Below are positions 26,225 through 37,520 of a stretch of DNA of 64,000 bases, in pieces; position 1 is the first letter of the stretch, and every line of letters begins with the position of its first letter. A program made the position numbers and the translations under genes. Under the pieces are notes generated by a model. It made no database searches, had not been told where the DNA came from, and saw only the letters and a program-made list of their open reading frames with translations. Location: contig OZ220471.1 of NCBI GenBank assembly GCA_965115835.1, positions 2,294,001 through 2,358,000 of the forward strand, in the 5' to 3' direction. The DNA is from Foliamicus sp965115835. GTDB taxonomy: Bacteria > Pseudomonadota > Gammaproteobacteria > Steroidobacterales > Foliamicaceae.

Positions 26225-26878
26225 TCAGCGCTCGAGAGCGGGCGGCGGATCGGGAAGGATGTAGTCCGGCTCGCTGTAGTCCACATGCCGGTCCATGTGG
26301 ACTGCGGGCATGAGCCAGCCCAGTTCGCCTGTCGCCACCAACTCGTAAACGCCATGCGGGGTGGACAGGTGCGCAAACGTGTTGCGCGGCCCTGTCGTGA
26401 TCGTGAAGCGGTGGGCGCGGCCAGCGTCCTCGATCAGCGTGCCGATATAAGAGCGCGTGCCGGAGAAACCGCGCCTGATGCGCTCGATGACCGGCGTGTA
26501 GATTTCGTTCAGTTGGGGGATGGGAACGGCGATGCGCTGGCCTGCCTGCCAATCGCCCGCGATATCCAGAACCCGGACCAGCGCACGATCCTGCACGACT
26601 TCCTTGTAGGCGGGCAGTTCCGCCACAGACGCCTCGTCGATGGGCCGCCACAGCGCGACAGGGTTCGTTGCCGCTCGCGCTTCCTTTATATTTTTGTCAG
26701 TCGGAGGCGGTGGTGCGAGTGCGCCGGGTATCCCGGCCGTCGCATCGGGTGGGCCGCCAGACGTGGCTTCCTGGGCGGGAGGCCGTACGAAGAGCCAGTA
26801 GAGCAGCGCTGCGAGCAGCAACGCCGCCGCGCCCGCCACCCAGGGCGCGCCTCTCCTGGCACGCCGTTCGGGTCTCAC
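26225..26878 (-). CDS. Membrane-anchored protein resembling a metalloprotease propeptide
   Basis: GTG 26878 follows GAGGGAAG at a good distance. The 217-aa product has a short basic N-terminus, one membrane helix (WVAGAAALLLAALLYWLFV), a Pro/Ala linker, and a beta-rich outer domain with YIGTLIEDAGRAHRFTITTG, FAHLSTPHGVYELVATGEL, each within the usual outline of reprolysin propeptides (GTL/W-like and S-T-P-x-G-x-Y signatures). It lies 122 bp upstream of the metalloprotease on the same strand, so it may act in trans as an inhibitor or chaperone. The function is inferred. Confidence 0.65.
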   Translation of the reverse strand: MRPERRARRGAPWVAGAAALLLAALLYWLFVRPPAQEATSGGPPDATAGIPGALAPPPPTDKNIKEARAATNPVALWRPIDEASVAELPAYKEVVQDRALVRVLDIAGDWQAGQRIAVPIPQLNEIYTPVIERIRRGFSGTRSYIGTLIEDAGRAHRFTITTGPRNTFAHLSTPHGVYELVATGELGWLMPAVHMDRHVDYSEPDYILPDPPPALER

Positions 26879-27018
26879 TGGACTTCCCTCGATAAGCTCG
26901 TTCTCATGTCTGCAATGTCCTGCCGGCGCATGGGCGAGGCAGGCATCCTACCGCAAGACGGCCAACTTCCTTGCCGCCAATGTTGAGGAGCCGTACGCTT
27001 CGTTGCGGAAATTCCTGT

Positions 27019-27735
27019 TCATGTTCCTTGCAGCAGGTCGGCTTGCATCGCTTTCCCGGTATAGGGGTCGGCCATTGCCGGAAGCCGGGGCGCCACGCCC
27101 CGCAGGTATTCTTCCGTGGACCAGAGCTGCAGGCGGGGCCAAGAGCTGGCGCCCATCTTGAATGCTCCCGTTGCCTTCGCCTCCGCCATGGCGTTTCTCG
27201 AAGTAACGCGCTCCAGGGTAATGAAAATTCCTGCGCTTGCCTTTTCCCTGTCCATCACGTGTTTGAAGTCGCGCATCGCGGATGCCGTATAGCCGCCGCC
27301 TTTCACCTGGGCCAGAATCATCCCGCTTTCGCCCTCCGGCGCCGTGAACATCTTGCCGCGGCCATCGATTCCCCGATCCCCTGTTTGTATCCTGTTCGCC
27401 GCCATGCCGTCTATCGATGTAACCATCCATGTTTCGAAATCGAGCGCGTTTTTCTTCAACAGCAAGCGCGCGCCCTCCATGTCTTTGGGGATCCCGTAAA
27501 TCGGAATCGACGGGTCCTTGAGCCTCTTGTCCCTTGCAAGGCGAGCGGCGAACGGAGAGATGTCGATGCCTGCCCACTTGCGACCCAGGCGTTCCGCCGC
27601 AACCAGCGTTGTTCCGCATCCGCAGAAGGGGTCGATGACCAGATCGTCCTTGTCGGAACTTGCCTCGATGATTCGTTCAAGCAAGGCAAGAGGCTTTTGC
27701 GTTGGATATCCGAAGCCCCGTCCGGCGCAGCCCAC
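27019..27735 (-). pseudogene. DNA methyltransferase C-terminal fragment with Mrr-like domain
   Basis: The frame begins in the middle of a methyltransferase: GYPTQKPLALLERII and VIDPFCGCGTTLVAAERLGR are the N4/N6-MTase motifs just before and at the SAM-binding motif, but the catalytic D/N-PP-Y part upstream is absent. Homology starts within about 25 codons of the metH stop region, so a deletion or rearrangement removed the 5' half. The remaining ~150 residues contain DRGIDGRGKMF and ILAQVKGGG, the D...QxK pattern of Mrr-type nuclease domains. Probably a relic of a restriction-modification enzyme. Confidence 0.7.
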
Positions 27736-27810
27736 GCTGGTGAGGAAAGCGCAAGCGCTCGCGCCGTCTGCCCGGCGCAGCGCAGCGGCTCCGTGGCGCC
27801 ATATACGAGC

Positions 27811-31499
<3,689 letters not shown>

Positions 31500-31500
<1 letters not shown>

Positions 31501-32396
31501 CACGGCAGCCGCCGTGCGGCGGTTCGCCCCAGGGCCTCGAAAATCGCCGCAGTCAGCGGGGCCCGGTTCATCGTGTAGATGTGAAACCGCTCGACACCAT
31601 GCGCCGCCAGATCCGCCACCTGATCCACCGAGAACCGCTCCGCGGCCCGGCGGGCGGCGCCGGCGTCAGCGGCGACCCCGGCGAAACGGCTCCGCAGCGC
31701 CTCCGGCACTTCCACATGGGTCTTGCCGGCAAACGAGAACACATCCCTGGCGCTGTACAAGGGCATGATGCCCGGCGCCAGTCGGTCGGCAATACCTGCG
31801 GCTGCGAAGCTGTCGCGCAACCGGTAAAACCTGCTGTTTTCCAGAAAGAACTGGGTGATGGCCAGATCGGCCCCGGCGTCGAGTTTTCGCTTGACAAACT
31901 CCACATGCCGGCGCAAGGCCGCCGGGTCGCCGCCGGAGTGTTCCGGGTGAGCGCCCACCATGACCTCGCGAACCCCGAGCGCCTTGACATCCGCGATCAA
32001 CTCCAGGGTCGATGCGTAGCCCTGTTCGCGGGCCGCCCGAGGCACGCCGCCCGCGGGAATGTCGCCGCGCAGCGCAACGATCCGCCCGACGCCCTCGGCC
32101 AGATATTGCGCCACAATCTCCCGCACTTCTTCGCGCGTGTGCGTAATGTGCGTGAGATGCGGCGCGCAATCCACTCCGTAATCGCTGCGAATCCGCTGTA
32201 CCCATTTCGCGGTTCCCTCGCGCGTCGAACCTCCGGCCCCGTACGACACGGTGCAGAACAGGGGGCCGTACGGAATCAGGACCTCGAGTGTCTCCTCCAG
32301 GCGCTGCGCCATCTCTTCCGAGCGCGGCGGAAAATACTCCAGCGAAATTTCAGGGTGTCGGTTCATGGCAATCCGGGCTGTCCGGGGCGTGGACAT
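31500..32396 (-). CDS. metF: Methylenetetrahydrofolate reductase
   Basis: Reduces 5,10-methylene-THF to 5-methyl-THF with FAD, feeding metH directly downstream. About 298 aa from ATG 32396; a second in-frame ATG at 32366 (MNRHPEISLEYFPPRS) is equally plausible because neither has a clear ribosome site. Signatures: SLEYFPPRSEEM, HLTHITHTREEVREI, ALRGDIP and HSGGDPAALRRHVEFVKRK. Forms an operon with metH. Confidence 0.95.
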
Positions 32397-32502
32397 TTCA
32401 CGCAGCGCGCATCATACTCACTGGCCCGCCAACCGGAGCCGGCGGCATCCCCTTGCAGCCCCGTCCGGGGTGTGACGGCCGCCGAAAGGCCGACTGCCCG
32501 CC

Positions 32503-33723
32503 ATGTCCACATCCGCATTGTCCACGCCCGCCTATCGCCGCTTTCTGATCGGCAGCACGGTAACCACGCACGGCCTCTGGATCCTGCGTCTGGCCTTGTC
32601 CTGGCAAGCGTGGCTGTTGACGGAGTCGGAGCTGTTCGTGGCCGCGGTGGCGTTTGCGGCCTATTTTCCGGTGGCCTTGCTCGGACCGGTCTTCGGCGCC
32701 TTCGCGGACCGCTGGGACCGGCGGCGGGCCGCGCAGGTTTTCAATCTTCTCAATATCGCGATCACGGGCGGCCTGTGCCTGCTGTCGGCCCTGGACCGGA
32801 TGACGCCCCCCGCACTGTTCGCGCTGGCCTTGTGCTTCGGAATCTGCAGCAGCGGCTACACGCCCATGCGTCTGGCGATACTGGCGAATCTGGTTCCATC
32901 CATGCAGTTGGCCAGCGCCGTGGGACTGGGCGCGGTCACCTTCAATGTCGCCCGGGTGATCGGTCCCATGCTGGGCGGCTACATCATCAAGCTGTTCGGG
33001 CTGGCGACGGCGTTCGGCATCAGTTCGGCCACATTCCTGGGAATGGGCTGGGTGCTCTGGGGACTGAAGCTGCAGCCGGTCGCCCGCGTCCTGGAGCGCG
33101 AGATCGGACTGGCGCGAATGTTGCGCGATGGCGTGCGCTATACATTGCGGAATCCGGCGATCCTGTTCTGTTTTTTCCTGGTGCTGATCGGCGCCACCTT
33201 CGGCCGCGCCCTGTTCGAACTGATGGCGCCCTATGCCGACGAAGTGTTCGAGCGCGGCAGCGACGGCATGTCCCAACTCATTGCCGCCTTCGGCGTGGGC
33301 GCGGTGGCCGGCGGATTCTGGGTGGCCCGAATCAAGGACATGCAACTCTTGCGGCGCGCGGCGGCCATATGCACCGCCCTTACGGGCCTGCTCATCATTT
33401 CGTTCGGGCTTGCCGGGAGCTTCCAGGTGGCCATGCTGCAACTGCCGGTGCTCGGCTGCGTGCTCACCATTTGCGGCGTGGGTTCGCAAACGCTGGCCCA
33501 GGCGGCTGTGGAAGAGAATTACAGGGGCCGGGTAATGAGCCTGTGGAGCACGATCGCTTTCGGCGGCGTAGCCCTCGGAAGCGCCGCCCTGGGGGCTTGG
33601 GCGGATTCGGTCGGGCTGACCACCGCCACAGTGTACTGGGGTCTGGTCGCCATGGGGCTGGGGCTGCTTGTGCTGCTGTCGCTCAGACGGGCGGCGGTGG
33701 CGGAGACGGCCGGAAACGCCTGA
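32503..33723 (+). CDS. MFS exporter (EntS/MFS_3-like)
   Basis: A 406-aa protein with 12 predicted helices in two six-helix halves. The loop-2/3 motif FGAFADRWDRRRAAQVFN is the MFS signature (GxxxDRxxRR), and FGICSSGYTPMRLAILANLVP resembles MFS_3 exporters. The second half has VEENYRGRVMSLWSTIAFGG. Substrate unknown. Divergent from metF with a 106-bp shared promoter gap and convergent to the MacB-like permease. Confidence 0.88.
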   Translation: MSTSALSTPAYRRFLIGSTVTTHGLWILRLALSWQAWLLTESELFVAAVAFAAYFPVALLGPVFGAFADRWDRRRAAQVFNLLNIAITGGLCLLSALDRMTPPALFALALCFGICSSGYTPMRLAILANLVPSMQLASAVGLGAVTFNVARVIGPMLGGYIIKLFGLATAFGISSATFLGMGWVLWGLKLQPVARVLEREIGLARMLRDGVRYTLRNPAILFCFFLVLIGATFGRALFELMAPYADEVFERGSDGMSQLIAAFGVGAVAGGFWVARIKDMQLLRRAAAICTALTGLLIISFGLAGSFQVAMLQLPVLGCVLTICGVGSQTLAQAAVEENYRGRVMSLWSTIAFGGVALGSAALGAWADSVGLTTATVYWGLVAMGLGLLVLLSLRRAAVAETAGNA

Positions 33724-33763
33724 CAGGCGCCGCCGCACAGGCCGGGAGCGGTCGCGGCCGCCC

Positions 33764-33783
33764 GCGTGCGGCAACCCGCACGC
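33764..33783. terminator. Hairpin between convergent genes
   Basis: A perfect 8-bp stem (GCGTGCGG / CCGCACGC) with a 4-nt loop lies in the 73-bp gap between the MFS stop (33723) and the convergent permease stop (33797). There is no T-run, so a bidirectional Rho-assisted end is the likely role. Confidence 0.4.
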
Positions 33784-33796
33784 CATCGGAAATCGG

Positions 33797-35005
33797 TTAT
33801 TCGTGGCGGAGCGCTTCGATGGGGTCGAGGGTGGCGGCGCGGCGAGCGGGCCAGAGGCCGAAGACGATTCCGATCGCGAGGCTGCATCCCAGACCGAACA
33901 GCACCGCTTCGGCGGCCACCACGGTCTGCCAGTTCAATAATCGGGCCAGCAGTTCCGACGCCCCCCAGCCGGCGGCCAAACCCAATAGCCCGCCCAACAG
34001 GCACAGCAGGGACGATTCCACCAGAAACTGCGACATGATGGCGCCGCGGGTGGCGCCGATGGCGCGGCGCACGCCGATTTCACGGGTGCGTTCGGCCACG
34101 GTCACCAACATGATGTTCATGATGCCGATCCCGCCCACCACCAGGCTTACGCCGGCGATCGCGGGAAGCAGCAGCGCGAAGATGCGCGCCGTTTCCTCGC
34201 GAACTTCCAGGAACTGTCTGCGGTCGATGACTCCGAAGTCGTTGTCCTCGCCCGGCCGGATGCGATGTTCGCGGCGCAGGATCCGCTCGATGTCCACCAG
34301 CGCCTGCTCTACCGAGGAACCCTGCCGGATCTGGACATCCATGCCCTCAAGCCGGTCGCTGCCAGTCACGCGATACTGTGCGGTGGTCACGGGAATCAGG
34401 ACATCGTCGTTGGGGTTTTGCATTCCCACCGAGCCGGTTTCCTCCAGCACGCCGATCACCTCGAACGAGACGCCAGCCAGTTGCACATTCTGGCCCAGCA
34501 AGGCGCCCGCCGTGGTGTCCAGACTCTGGGGCACAGCACTGCCCAGAACTACCACGCGCAGCCTTGCTTCCTCTTCGGCGGGAACGAACATGCGCCCCAG
34601 CGCCAACCGGTAACGGTGCAGGCCGGGATAATCCGCAGTGCAGCCCACCATCTCCACCCGCGTGTTCCGGTTGCCGAACTCCAGTTGCAGGCGCTGGGTA
34701 ATTTTGGGAACCACCACGCTCAGGTGGCGGGCATCCTTGCCGAGCGCCACCGCATCGTCCGAACCGAGGCTGCTGTGCTCCAGCGCCACACCCCAGAACC
34801 TGCGCTGCGAATTGGTGATCGCCAGCATGTCCGCGCCCAGCGCTTCCATCTGTTCTTCCACCGCGCGCTGCGCACCCGTGCCCAGCGACACCATGGTGAC
34901 CACCGCCGCCACGCCAATAATCATGCCCAGCGTGGTCAGAAGGGCGCGAAACAGGCTGGCGCCGATCGACTCCATGGCCTGCCGCAGCACATCGAGAAAG
35001 AACAC
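33797..35005 (-). CDS. MacB/FtsX-type ABC transporter permease
   Basis: 402 aa with one N-terminal helix (ALLTTLGMIIGVAAVVTMVSL), a large periplasmic MacB-PCD domain (residues ~45-260), and three C-terminal helices with VVGGIGIMNIMLVTVAERTREIG and the terminal ARRAATLDPIEALRHE motif. No matching ATPase or membrane-fusion gene is adjacent; ABC permeases of this class need a LolD-type ATPase supplied in trans. The gene is single, flanked by convergent MFS and by the toxin-antitoxin pair on the same strand. Confidence 0.88.
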   Translation of the reverse strand: MFFLDVLRQAMESIGASLFRALLTTLGMIIGVAAVVTMVSLGTGAQRAVEEQMEALGADMLAITNSQRRFWGVALEHSSLGSDDAVALGKDARHLSVVVPKITQRLQLEFGNRNTRVEMVGCTADYPGLHRYRLALGRMFVPAEEEARLRVVVLGSAVPQSLDTTAGALLGQNVQLAGVSFEVIGVLEETGSVGMQNPNDDVLIPVTTAQYRVTGSDRLEGMDVQIRQGSSVEQALVDIERILRREHRIRPGEDNDFGVIDRRQFLEVREETARIFALLLPAIAGVSLVVGGIGIMNIMLVTVAERTREIGVRRAIGATRGAIMSQFLVESSLLCLLGGLLGLAAGWGASELLARLLNWQTVVAAEAVLFGLGCSLAIGIVFGLWPARRAATLDPIEALRHE

Positions 35006-35085
35006 CGCGCTCCTTGTCCGGTAGCCACTTCCAAGGATTCAAGGATAGCTTATCGTGGCGCCGCCCCGGCCCCCGCCGTTGCCTG

Positions 35086-35541
35086 CTACGCCGCCGGAAA
35101 GAGGCCGTGAGCCGCCTGGACCGTCACGCCGCCATGCATCGTGACCTGCGAGAAATCGGTGTGGGTCTGGTTCAGGATCACGTTCCATTCGTGCGGCGAC
35201 ACCAGCGACGGTACCCATAAAACCGCCGATTCCCCGCGCTCGTGCCAGGGATCGCCCAGCTCGCGGCAGCGCGAGTAATCGCCCACGCCGGAAGCGAGAA
35301 GCGCCGAACGCTGAATTCGTTCCTGGCGGATATCGGGCGGGATTTCCAGGACAACGCAAAGCAGGCCCGCCGGCAGCTCGCTTCCCTGCCAGTGCACGAG
35401 GTTCTCCAGAACGGCCAGCGAGTAGGTGGCGGCCGCATGCACGGCGCGCCGGCGCGGGCTGATCCAGCGGCTTCCCCAGCGGTAGACGCCCAGGCCTCCG
35501 GCCTCCAGGTAATCGGGGCTGACGATGCGATAGGCGTTCAT
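35086..35541 (-). CDS. RES-domain toxin (NAD+-degrading)
   Basis: RES-family toxins kill or arrest cells by phosphorolysis of NAD+. ATG 35541 (MNAYRIVSPDY) gives 151 aa; it lies 13 bp after the antitoxin stop. Diagnostic features are Y-R-I near the start, GRWHPRG-type region replaced by YRWGSRWISPRRRAVHAAATYSLAVLE, and the C-terminal SPHEWNVILNQTHTDFS. The conserved Arg, Tyr and Glu of the active site seem present (RIV, YS, LE). Paired with a Xre/MbcA/ParS-type antitoxin encoded immediately upstream. Confidence 0.85.
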   Translation of the reverse strand: MNAYRIVSPDYLEAGGLGVYRWGSRWISPRRRAVHAAATYSLAVLENLVHWQGSELPAGLLCVVLEIPPDIRQERIQRSALLASGVGDYSRCRELGDPWHERGESAVLWVPSLVSPHEWNVILNQTHTDFSQVTMHGGVTVQAAHGLFPAA

Positions 35542-35554
35542 CGAGCGAGGCGCG

Positions 35555-35995
35555 CTACGCGGGAAAACCATGCAGTCCGCGCTCGATCACTTCCTCGACG
35601 ATTCGACCGCCGATTTCGGTCAGCGCCACTTCGAGGGGGACTCGTCCGCCCAACTCCGGGTGCGGGCCGGACAGAAAGCGGGTGGCGGCCTGCGCGTCTC
35701 CGAACGCGGCCAGAGTGATCGTGTACAGACGCGCCAGACGCTCGACAGTCTCGCTGGCCTGTCGGTTCAGGCGATCGACCCGGTTATAGGTGGCGCGCGG
35801 GACGATGCCGTTGCGCAGTCGTATCGCGAATTCCCCGCGACCGGTTGTTTTCAGCCGCTCGATGAATGCGATCAATGCGGCCTTGGGCAAGCCTTCGCGC
35901 ACCGCATCGTCCAGATCATTGAGGGTGCGGATGCGGCGGCCGAGAACCTCCCGCCCCCCCAACAACTTGCCTATCTGCTTGGGAGAAACAATCAT
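35555..35995 (-). CDS. Xre/MbcA/ParS-type antitoxin (DUF2384)
   Basis: Partner of the RES toxin. ATG 35995 (MIVSPKQIGKLLGG) is preferred over a TTG 9 bp upstream; 146 aa. The C-terminal toxin-binding region contains ASETVERLARLYTITLAAFGDAQAATRFL-type helices (RxxRL then FG/P-xx-A-xxFL), and the N-terminal half is a DNA-binding-like region expected to repress its own promoter. The antitoxin-first order is usual for RES/Xre pairs. Confidence 0.85.
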   Translation of the reverse strand: MIVSPKQIGKLLGGREVLGRRIRTLNDLDDAVREGLPKAALIAFIERLKTTGRGEFAIRLRNGIVPRATYNRVDRLNRQASETVERLARLYTITLAAFGDAQAATRFLSGPHPELGGRVPLEVALTEIGGRIVEEVIERGLHGFPA

Positions 35996-36003
35996 ATGAA
36001 ACA

Positions 36004-36031
36004 ATCATACGGCTTGTTCAATTCATATCAA
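36004..36031 (-). promoter_or_regulatory. Sigma70-like promoter for the toxin-antitoxin pair
   Basis: On the minus strand TTGATA (36031-36026) and TATGAT (36009-36004) are spaced 16 bp. The predicted start is within a few bases of the antitoxin ATG (35995), so the mRNA would be leaderless or nearly so. A 9-bp direct repeat (ACAATCATA on the plus strand at 35988-35996 and 36001-36009) covers the start codon and the -10 box and could be an antitoxin operator; this part is inference. The surrounding 130 bp are strikingly AT-rich. Confidence 0.45.
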
Positions 36032-36244
36032 GTCATATTTGTAGTATATAAAGAGACAATTAAAAGTCTATTATGAGGCTATATATTTCGCGAACGCCTA
36101 TCTTACAGGGAAAAGAGATCATAATTTCAGATGAAATATCCATTTCCCCAAAGGGAACAAAGATCATTTCCCTTGTTTTTCATGTTACGATCCTGTTACT
36201 TCCTCAAGCGCGGGGCTTGTAGAAGAAGCTTGGAGGACAAAGCC

Positions 36245-37300
36245 ATGCAAACCATCAATTACTTGCCACACTCGATACTGGCGCTTCATCGGGGCGAGCC
36301 CGGCAGCGTAAACGGCCACGCCCGCCTTTCTTTCGATACGATCCAGGGGAGTCCCGGCCGCCGTTACCGGCGCGTGTCCTCCCGCTCGATGATTACGCTA
36401 TGCGCCGCGGCGCTGTTCGCGCAGGCTGCCGCAGGCGGCGGCAACACCGGGACCACGGTCGCGCCAAGCGATGTTCTCACCGATGCGCTCGGCTCCGGAG
36501 GAAGCGGACCGGAAATGGTGGTGATTCCCCAGGGCCGCTTCCGGATGGGCTGCGTTTCGGGGCGGGACTGCCAGGACCGCGAACTGCCTGTTCGCGAGAT
36601 TGCGATCGAGCGTCCGTTTGCGCTGTCGAGGCTTGAAGTCACGCGAGCGGATTACGCGCGCTTCGTCGAAGCCACCGGACATGACGCGACGAACGGCGCC
36701 TGCCTGTCCCGCGACGACGGACAATACCGCAGCCGTGACGCCCGTGGATGGAAAGACCCGGGTTTTCGGCAAACGGATATTCATCCGGTCACCTGTGTCA
36801 GCTGGAACGACGCCGCGGCCTATGCGGCATGGCTATCGTCCGAAACAGGGCGGGAATACCGCCTCCCCAGCGAAGCGGAGTGGGAATACGCCGCCCGCGC
36901 GGGTTCGTCGAGCAGCTACAGCTGGGGCAACAATGTGGGCCGCAAGCGCGCCAATTGCGCAACCTGCGACAGTCGCTGGGGGGGCGACAAGACCGCGCCG
37001 GCGGGTTCTTTCGCCGCCAACGCCTTCGGGCTGCACGACATGCACGGCAATGTGTGGGAGTGGGTTCAGGACTGCCCCAGCGAAAGCTACGCGGACGGGT
37101 CCGGGAACAGCCGCGGCCATGGTACGGAAGCCTGCGGCGCGCGGGTCCTGCGAGGCGGATCCTGGAGCAACCTGCCGGAGCGGATGCGTTCGGCCAACCG
37201 GAATTGGCTGGTGTCCGATAGCCGCAGCTTCAACCTCGGCTTTCGCGTAGCCCGCGATATTTCACCGGCGAGGCTGATGGGAGGCTTGAACCCGGAGTAG
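36245..37300 (+). CDS. SUMF1-domain (FGE-sulfatase fold) lipoprotein or secreted protein, likely non-catalytic
   Basis: ATG 36245 is chosen because GGAGG sits 8 bases upstream (36232-36236); 351 aa. A hydrophobic segment (MITLCAAALFAQAAAGG) near residue 50 may be a signal anchor. The domain starts at PEMVVIPQGRFRMGC, with AFALSRLEVTRADYARF-type core, LPSEAEWEYAARAG, DMHGNVWEWVQDC and LRGGSWSNLPERMRSANRN. True formylglycine-generating enzymes carry two cysteines just after the RGGSW region; here there are none, so this copy is unlikely to oxidise sulfatase Cys. It may bind ligands as other SUMF1-like proteins do. Confidence 0.85.
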   Translation: MQTINYLPHSILALHRGEPGSVNGHARLSFDTIQGSPGRRYRRVSSRSMITLCAAALFAQAAAGGGNTGTTVAPSDVLTDALGSGGSGPEMVVIPQGRFRMGCVSGRDCQDRELPVREIAIERPFALSRLEVTRADYARFVEATGHDATNGACLSRDDGQYRSRDARGWKDPGFRQTDIHPVTCVSWNDAAAYAAWLSSETGREYRLPSEAEWEYAARAGSSSSYSWGNNVGRKRANCATCDSRWGGDKTAPAGSFAANAFGLHDMHGNVWEWVQDCPSESYADGSGNSRGHGTEACGARVLRGGSWSNLPERMRSANRNWLVSDSRSFNLGFRVARDISPARLMGGLNPE

Positions 37301-37328
37301 CCGCGCGACGTTTGCACAAAACCTTGAA

Positions 37329-37369
37329 GATTACGCCGGTCCGGGCTTGCTGCCCGGACCGGCGTAATC
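37329..37369. terminator. Strong perfect hairpin (18-bp arms) after the SUMF1-like gene
   Basis: The arms GATTACGCCGGTCCGGGC (37329-37346) and GCCCGGACCGGCGTAATC (37352-37369) pair perfectly around a 5-nt loop. It lies 28 bp after the stop at 37300. The absence of a T-run is against a standard intrinsic terminator, so it may be a Rho-site blocker or a mobile-element palindrome; it also abuts the recombinase remnant. Confidence 0.5.
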
Positions 37370-37503
37370 CGTTTGGCGAGCCGCTCCCCATGATCGCGCA
37401 TCTGCCGGGGCGCCGCGAGACCGAGGCCACGGCACACCATGCCCACCTCGACCGCGCCTCTACCCACGAAACAGCAGCCCGGACTGCCGGGCGCATCGCC
37501 GAG
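37366..37503 (+). pseudogene. Tyrosine recombinase C-terminal fragment, decayed
   Basis: The frame encodes about 46 residues with LPMIAHLPGRRETEATAHHAHLD, the degenerate form of the integrase tail (LGHxxxxTTxxYxHL): the Gly-His box has become GRR and the nucleophile Tyr has become His (HHAHL). Upstream catalytic parts are missing. It is therefore dead and marks a past integration. A sister fragment in the opposite direction lies at 45521-45670. Confidence 0.6.
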
Positions 37504-37520
37504 GGCCGAGGCCATCCGCT

